Notes under the pieces: generated by a model | Database searches by the model: none | What the model was told of the DNA's origin: nothing | Seen by the model: only the letters and a program-made list of their open reading frames with translations | Part shown: positions 29,465 to 33,953 of the stretch, piece by piece | Numbering within the stretch: the stretch's first letter is position 1 | How the letters are laid out: every line of letters starts with the position of its first letter | Translations under genes and position numbers: made by a program | Origin: JAJRZX01 sp964407495 | GTDB lineage: Bacteria > Desulfobacterota > GWC2-55-46 > JADFVP01 | Length of the DNA stretch: 33,953 nucleotides | Assembly (NCBI GenBank): GCA_964407495.1 | Contig: CAYOVP010000018.1 | Coordinates: 1 to 33,953, forward strand | Direction of reading: 5' to 3'

Positions 29465-31978
29465 ATGAGAAAGACCATTATAGCCCTTTTTCAGTTCATT
29501 CTCTTCCTTTCACTTGCGGCCCATGCCGCACCTGGCGGCAATACCCATGAGATGTCCATTGCAAAGGTATCGCCCCGGCCCTCTATACCAGCCTTGCCAC
29601 TTTACTTCGTAGAAAACCACGGCCAGACAGCAGGGGAGGTAAGGTTCTACGAGCAGGGCCAGGGCCACACCACCTTCTTTACACCTGGCGGGCTTGTATT
29701 CTCCCTTGCAGGCGGGCATGGCCCTCAGGTGGTACGCATCTCTTTCGAGGGAGGGCGTAAGAGCCCGGATCTCGTTGCCGAGGGACCTCTTGAGACGAAG
29801 GTGAACTACTTCAAGGGAAGGGATGCCTCCAGGTGGTACAGCGATATTCCGGTGTACAGGGCCCTCTGGTACAGGGACGTATACAGGGGTGTGGACATAA
29901 AGTACTATGGCTCCGGCCAGAGGGTGGAGCACGATATCGTCGTGAGAAAGGGTGCGGACCCGGCTGCCATCAGGTTCGTCGTTGAGGGAATAAGGTCTGC
30001 TAGGGTTACCCCGGAGGGAGACCTGGAACTCGCCCTTGGGGACGGCATCATTACAGAAAGAAGGCCCTTCATCTACCAGGAGAAAGACGGAAAACGTCGC
30101 GAGGTAAAGGGCGGGTACCGTCTGCTTGGCAAGGTAGTGGACGGAAGGGCGGTATATGGCTTTACGCTGGCTTCCTATGACAAGGACAAAGACCTCGTAA
30201 TAGACCCGGTCATAGATTATTCCACATATTTTGGCGGGAGCGGTGACGACTTTGCCCGCGATATCGCCGTTGATTCCACAGGCGCTACATACATAACGGG
30301 TTGGACGCTCTCAGTTGACTTTCCCCTTGCCTCGCCTCTCCAGGGGGTGAACAAGGGAGGCATACTTACAGGCGATGCCTTTGTGACAAAGATAAACCCC
30401 GCTGGCACGGCTGTTGTCTACTCCACTTACATCGGAGGGAGCGGCGATGAGGACAGCATTACAATAGCCGTTGATTCCTCTGGTGCGGCATATATCACGG
30501 GCGATACGCAGTCACTCAACTTTCCAACGACAAATTCCTTCCAGCCCATCTACGGCGGAGGGCTCAAGGACGCCTTTGTCGCCAAACTCTCTCCTACTGG
30601 CAATAGCCTCGTCTACTCTTCCTTTCTTGGCGGAACAGGCGAAGACAACGGCAAGGGCCTTGCCATCGACAGCACAGGCGCCATCTATCTCACGGGTTGG
30701 ACCGCGTCTCTGAACTTCCCGGTAGTGGGCCCTGTACAGGCAGCCATGGCCGGCATACAGGATGCCTATGTAACCAAGATAAACCCTGCTGGCACGGCCA
30801 TCGTGTACTCCACCTATCTTGGCGGTACGGACGTGGACAGCGGACGGGCCATAACAGTCAACTCCGCTGGTGAGGCCTATGTGACAGGCCATACCTGGTC
30901 CTTCAACTTTCCGCTCAAGTTCCCGGTGCAGGGCACCTTTGGCGGCATAAAGGACGTAGTGGTCTTCAAACTCAACGCCGCTGGCAATGGCCTTGTATTT
31001 TCCACCTATCTCGGCGGATCGAGTGCGGAGAAGAGCAAGGGCATAGCCCTCAACAGTAATGGTGCCATATACATAACCGGCTGGACGACGTCATCGGACT
31101 TTCCTGTAGTAGCCCCCTTGCAGGGCGCGCTCAACGGCATACAGGACGCCTTTGTCACAAAATTCGCACCCCCTGGCCGGCGCATCCTCTACTCCACCTA
31201 TCTCGGCGGCTCTGACAGCGACAGTGGTCGTGATATCGCCGTTGACGGCGCAGACAATATCTATGTCGCCGGCCATACCTGGTCTCCGGACTTTCCTCTC
31301 GTAAACCCTGCCCAGGCGGTCTTCGGCGGTCTGAGAGACGCCTTTGTGACCAAGATAAACCTCACGGGAACGGCTGTTCTATACTCAACCTATCTCGGCG
31401 GTGCGGGAGACGACACTGCAAGGGGGGTGGTAGTGGACAGCGCCGGCGTAGTGTACCTCACCGGAGGAACGGATTCACTGAACTTTCCCATCGTAAGCCC
31501 GCTCCAGGGAATAAACGCCGGCCTCAACGACGCCTTCATTGTGCGCCTCGTCGATGGCGGAGGGCCTGTAGTGACTCTAAGCCTCATGCCCGATACCTCG
31601 TCCGTTGCCTTGGGAGGCACGCTCGGTTACACTGCAACAGTACTCAACAACACGTCCATCTCGCAGTGCGTGGCATACTGGGAGAACCTCACCCTCCCTG
31701 GAGGACTTCCATACCCCACCACCGGTGAACTCTTCGGGCCCCTTACCATCTGCGTCAATGCCAATGCCGCGAAGACGGCGCATCTCACGAAGTCCATTCC
31801 CGTTACAGCGCCCCTTGGTACCTATGTGCTCAACGCCTTTGTGGGTAGCCCTTACCCAAGCGTCATCGACCTGTCATCTTTCAACTTCAATGTCACGGCC
31901 TTCGGGCCGGTGACGGGTAAGGGAAAGGGGAAGGGCAGAAGGACCTGGGGGCTTCTCGAGAACGGCTTCATCAGGTAG
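29465..31978 (+). CDS. Exported SBBP-repeat protein with C-terminal Ig-like domain
   Basis: An 837-residue protein with signal peptide MRKTIIALFQFILFLSLAAHA. Residues ~40-240 form the N-terminal beta domain common to SBBP proteins (FVENHGQTAGEVRFYEQGQG, VNYFKGRDASRWYSDIPVYRALWYRDVYRGVDIKYYG). Residues ~250-690 hold seven SBBP (beta-propeller) repeats of about 60-65 residues, each with STYLGG, a D--- -I-VDS-G--Y-TGWT and a SLNFP-V-PLQ segment. An Ig-like or CARDB-like domain follows (VTLSLMPDTSSVALGG and on), then a GKGKGKG linker and a short tail. It is likely extracellular or cell-surface; the function is unknown. Its ATG has CTGGAG eight bases upstream. Confidence 0.9.
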   Translation: MRKTIIALFQFILFLSLAAHAAPGGNTHEMSIAKVSPRPSIPALPLYFVENHGQTAGEVRFYEQGQGHTTFFTPGGLVFSLAGGHGPQVVRISFEGGRKSPDLVAEGPLETKVNYFKGRDASRWYSDIPVYRALWYRDVYRGVDIKYYGSGQRVEHDIVVRKGADPAAIRFVVEGIRSARVTPEGDLELALGDGIITERRPFIYQEKDGKRREVKGGYRLLGKVVDGRAVYGFTLASYDKDKDLVIDPVIDYSTYFGGSGDDFARDIAVDSTGATYITGWTLSVDFPLASPLQGVNKGGILTGDAFVTKINPAGTAVVYSTYIGGSGDEDSITIAVDSSGAAYITGDTQSLNFPTTNSFQPIYGGGLKDAFVAKLSPTGNSLVYSSFLGGTGEDNGKGLAIDSTGAIYLTGWTASLNFPVVGPVQAAMAGIQDAYVTKINPAGTAIVYSTYLGGTDVDSGRAITVNSAGEAYVTGHTWSFNFPLKFPVQGTFGGIKDVVVFKLNAAGNGLVFSTYLGGSSAEKSKGIALNSNGAIYITGWTTSSDFPVVAPLQGALNGIQDAFVTKFAPPGRRILYSTYLGGSDSDSGRDIAVDGADNIYVAGHTWSPDFPLVNPAQAVFGGLRDAFVTKINLTGTAVLYSTYLGGAGDDTARGVVVDSAGVVYLTGGTDSLNFPIVSPLQGINAGLNDAFIVRLVDGGGPVVTLSLMPDTSSVALGGTLGYTATVLNNTSISQCVAYWENLTLPGGLPYPTTGELFGPLTICVNANAAKTAHLTKSIPVTAPLGTYVLNAFVGSPYPSVIDLSSFNFNVTAFGPVTGKGKGKGRRTWGLLENGFIR

Positions 31979-32102
31979 TCCATCTGGCAGGCCTGTCCTT
32001 CAGTTCCGCCCTGGTGAAGGGGGCAGGGCCTGGTGGTCGTCCTGCCTCCAGACCTCTTCGTCCTGGTACGCCATTCGTTCTTCCCCGAGGTGCAAGAGGA
32101 GA

Positions 32103-32144
32103 GGTCCTGCCAGGGGTGGACAACCCATGGCCAATGGCAGGACC
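32103..32144 (+). other. Long hairpin downstream of the SBBP gene
   Basis: GGTCCTGCCA (32103-32112) pairs perfectly with TGGCAGGACC (32135-32144), and an inner GGGT/ACCC stem sits at 32114-32126. No U-tract follows directly; T-rich DNA begins about 30 nt further on. It lies in the 298-nt gap (31979-32276) before the lepA leader, in which no gene is visible. It may protect the SBBP mRNA 3' end. Confidence 0.45.
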
Positions 32145-32206
32145 CCGGCCCCCGGGCCTCGCCAATCTCCCTATTCTATTCCCCCTTTTTTCTCTTCCCT
32201 TTTACT

Positions 32207-32236
32207 TTGACATGAACCGATTGTATGGATTAAAAT
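32207..32236 (+). promoter_or_regulatory. lepA promoter
   Basis: TTGACA (32207-32212), 18-nt spacer, TAAAAT (32231-32236). Predicted start is near 32243, giving an ~80-nt leader that contains the short upstream ORF and a GGCGC/GCGCC hairpin (32279-32293). Confidence 0.6.
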
Positions 32237-32276
32237 ATACTTTTTTGTTTTCACCACACAGAGTTGGGGTTGAGCG

Positions 32277-32324
32277 ATGGCGCATACTGCGCCGTCTTCG
32301 CGCCGGGAGGGCGCACAGAACTGA
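32277..32324 (+). CDS. Short upstream ORF overlapping the lepA start
   Basis: ATG 32277 opens 15 codons (MAHTAPSSRREGAQN) and ends at TGA 32322-32324, whose last base is the first base of the lepA ATG (TGATG). Its own ribosome binding site is weak (GGGGTTGAG). The lepA ATG has its GGAGG 13 nt upstream, an over-long spacing, so translation by re-initiation through this ORF is plausible. It could also be chance. Confidence 0.35.
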   Translation: MAHTAPSSRREGAQN

Positions 32325-33953
32325 TGACAGAAACGGACAGGATAAGGAATTTCTCCATAATAGCCCATATAGACCACGGCAAGAGCACGCTCTCGGACAG
32401 GTTGCTCGAGTACACGGGCACCATCACAGAGCGCGAGAAGGTAAAGCAGTTCCTTGACAAGATGGACCTTGAGCGAGAGCGCGGTATCACCATAAAAGCC
32501 CAGACCGCACGCCTCGTATACCACGCAAAGGACGGCAACGACTATGTCCTCAACCTCATCGATACGCCCGGCCACGTAGACTTCAGTTACGAGGTCTCGC
32601 GTTCTCTCTCTGCCTGCGAGGGCGCGGTCCTCATCGTCGATGCCTCGCAGGGTGTGGAGGCCCAGACCCTTGCGCACCTGTACACGGCCATTGACGTTGG
32701 CCTTGAGATAATACCCGTCCTCAACAAGATAGACCTTCCACATGCCGAGCCAGAGCGCGTGAAGAGAGAGATAGAGGACATACTCGGGCTCGATGCCTCG
32801 GAGGCCGTTCTTGCGAGCGCCAAGCAGGGCATAGGCATAGAAGAGACCCTCGATGCCATTGTCACCCGCATACCTCCTCCCGTGGGAGAGGCAGATGCGC
32901 CACTCAAGGCCCTTGTCTTTGATTCGTGGTACGATACCTACCAGGGCGTCATCGTCCAGATTAGGGTATATGACGGCGTAATAAGAAAGGACATGAAGAT
33001 AAAGTTCTTTGCAACGGGCAAGGTCTTCAACGTGGAGAGCGTGGGTGTTTTTTCTCCCCATGCCGTGGCGGTGGATGCGCTTGGCCCGGGCGAGGTGGGT
33101 TTCTTCACTGCGGCAATAAAGGACGTGCGCGACGTGCACGTTGGCGACACCATAACTTACGCCACGGGAGGCGTCACAGAGCCCCTCGAGGGGTACAAGG
33201 CCGTAAAGGCCATGGTCTTTTCAGGGCTTTATCCAGTGGACTCTGTCCAGTACGAGGCATTGAAAGAGGCCATGGTAAAACTCCGTCTCAATGACTCTTC
33301 ATTCAGTTTCGAGCCAGAGACTTCCCTTGCCCTGGGGTTTGGGTTCAGGTGCGGTTTTCTCGGCCTCTTTCACATGGAGATCATAAAAGAACGCCTCGAG
33401 CGCGAGTACGGCCTCGAACTCATCACCACGGCCCCCACGGTGAGTTATAAGGTGACGAAGACGGATGGCACTCTTCTGGAAGTGGACAACCCCATAAACC
33501 TGCCGAGCCCCCAGTACATAGACCACATAGAAGAGCCCTTCATAGAGGCCACCATACACCTGCCCTCAGAGTACCTCGGCGCAGTGCTCAAACTATGCGA
33601 GGAGAGGCGCGGCATACAGAAAGAGATTAAGTACATTACACCCACCAGGGCCATGCTCATATACGAACTGCCCCTGAACGAAGTTGTCCTTGACTTCTAC
33701 GACCGCCTCAAGACCCTTACGCGCGGCTATGCCTCCATGGACTATGAGTACCTCGAGACGCGCCCTGCCGACCTCGTGAAACTCGATATCCTCATAAACG
33801 GCGAGGTAGTGGATGCCCTCTCGCTCATCGTGCCAAGAGAGAGGGCCTACCACAGGGGACGCATGCTCGTCGAGAAGATGCGCTCCATAATACCCAGGCA
33901 GATGTTCGAGGTGGTCATACAGGCGGCCATCGGGAGCAGGGTGATAGCGAGAG
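32324..33953 (+). CDS. lepA: Elongation factor 4 (LepA), 3' end outside window
   Basis: A ribosome-associated GTPase of the EF-G family that back-translocates or aids initiation. About 543 of an expected ~600 residues are present, starting MTETDRIRNFSIIAHIDHGKS. GTPase motifs: G1 AHIDHGKST, G2 RERGITI, G3 DTPGHVDF, G4 NKID, G5 SAK. Domain II runs through VFDSWYDTYQGVIVQIRVYDG, and the EF-G-like domains follow (GFGFRCGFLGLFHMEIIKERLEREY, then domain V with LIVPRERAYHRGRMLVEKM). The frame has no stop before the window ends, in the LepA-specific C-terminal region (IGSRVIAR). Confidence 0.96.
   Translation, partial: MTETDRIRNFSIIAHIDHGKSTLSDRLLEYTGTITEREKVKQFLDKMDLERERGITIKAQTARLVYHAKDGNDYVLNLIDTPGHVDFSYEVSRSLSACEGAVLIVDASQGVEAQTLAHLYTAIDVGLEIIPVLNKIDLPHAEPERVKREIEDILGLDASEAVLASAKQGIGIEETLDAIVTRIPPPVGEADAPLKALVFDSWYDTYQGVIVQIRVYDGVIRKDMKIKFFATGKVFNVESVGVFSPHAVAVDALGPGEVGFFTAAIKDVRDVHVGDTITYATGGVTEPLEGYKAVKAMVFSGLYPVDSVQYEALKEAMVKLRLNDSSFSFEPETSLALGFGFRCGFLGLFHMEIIKERLEREYGLELITTAPTVSYKVTKTDGTLLEVDNPINLPSPQYIDHIEEPFIEATIHLPSEYLGAVLKLCEERRGIQKEIKYITPTRAMLIYELPLNEVVLDFYDRLKTLTRGYASMDYEYLETRPADLVKLDILINGEVVDALSLIVPRERAYHRGRMLVEKMRSIIPRQMFEVVIQAAIGSRVIAR

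Noticed and set aside
29465..31978. CRISPR-like or tandem DNA repeat array
   Set aside because: The periodicity is protein-level (SBBP repeats of about 190 nt with diverged DNA); there are no short identical repeats with unique spacers.
32171..33139. 322-codon open frame antisense to lepA
   Set aside because: Shadow of the LepA reading frame; it includes reverse complements of the GTPase motifs and has no independent support.

Overview
The window looks like a chromosomal segment of a moderately GC-rich Gram-negative bacterium. Evidence for Gram-negative: an Slp-type outer-membrane lipoprotein, a MalM-like lipoprotein and several exported proteins. Ile is often ATA and Arg often AGG despite the GC content. 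The gene content (DUF3343, radical-SAM AmrS, BCAM0308-type Zn protein, MTH1187-type thiamine-binding protein, a phosphoglycerate-mutase-like protein in place of ThrB) suggests an anaerobic lineage of the Desulfobacterota/Nitrospirota kind. This is inference; no marker here fixes the phylum. There are no tRNA or rRNA genes, CRISPR arrays, phage genes or transposases.

Layout. 1-3761 (+): the 3' end of glyA, then a tight run of DUF3343, a 56-residue zinc-ribbon protein too short for most gene callers, a TIGR04282/CofC-like transferase and lipA, then an AlaC/DapL-type aminotransferase. 3966-7737 (+): hom, thrC and a phosphoglycerate-mutase-like protein that probably supplies the homoserine kinase step. 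7969-12672: a cell-surface/glycosylation-type region with a Zn-ribbon methyltransferase, a GNAT, a GT-C-like membrane protein split by one in-frame TAG, and two tandem paralogous proteins with membrane helices followed by a winged-helix-like domain. 12752-14545 (+): a long-chain acyl-CoA synthetase. 14600-24907 (-): a second GT-C transferase, a cupredoxin-like protein, a SUMF1-fold protein, a MalM-like lipoprotein, a SemiSWEET, MTH1187, amrS with BCAM0308, a HypE/PurM-like AIR synthase, YtxH with DUF948, and dgt. 24964-25545 (+): an Slp lipoprotein with a Tyr/Pro/Gly tail and an apparently leaderless promoter. 25777-29045 (-): an unlisted 46-residue protein, queC, an APH-like/P-loop kinase fusion and hpt. 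29465-31978 (+): a large exported SBBP-repeat protein behind a promoter with an immediate terminator. 32324-33953 (+): lepA, incomplete, with an overlapping 15-codon upstream ORF.

The most striking non-coding structure is a modular dispersed repeat (four clear copies near 390, 3790, 6360 and 17190, plus a decayed one near 26750). Each copy carries several hairpins in fixed order. Stem sequences differ between copies while pairing is kept, which suggests a structured RNA or DNA element. One module runs into the apparent 5' end of hom and creates a false N-terminal extension.
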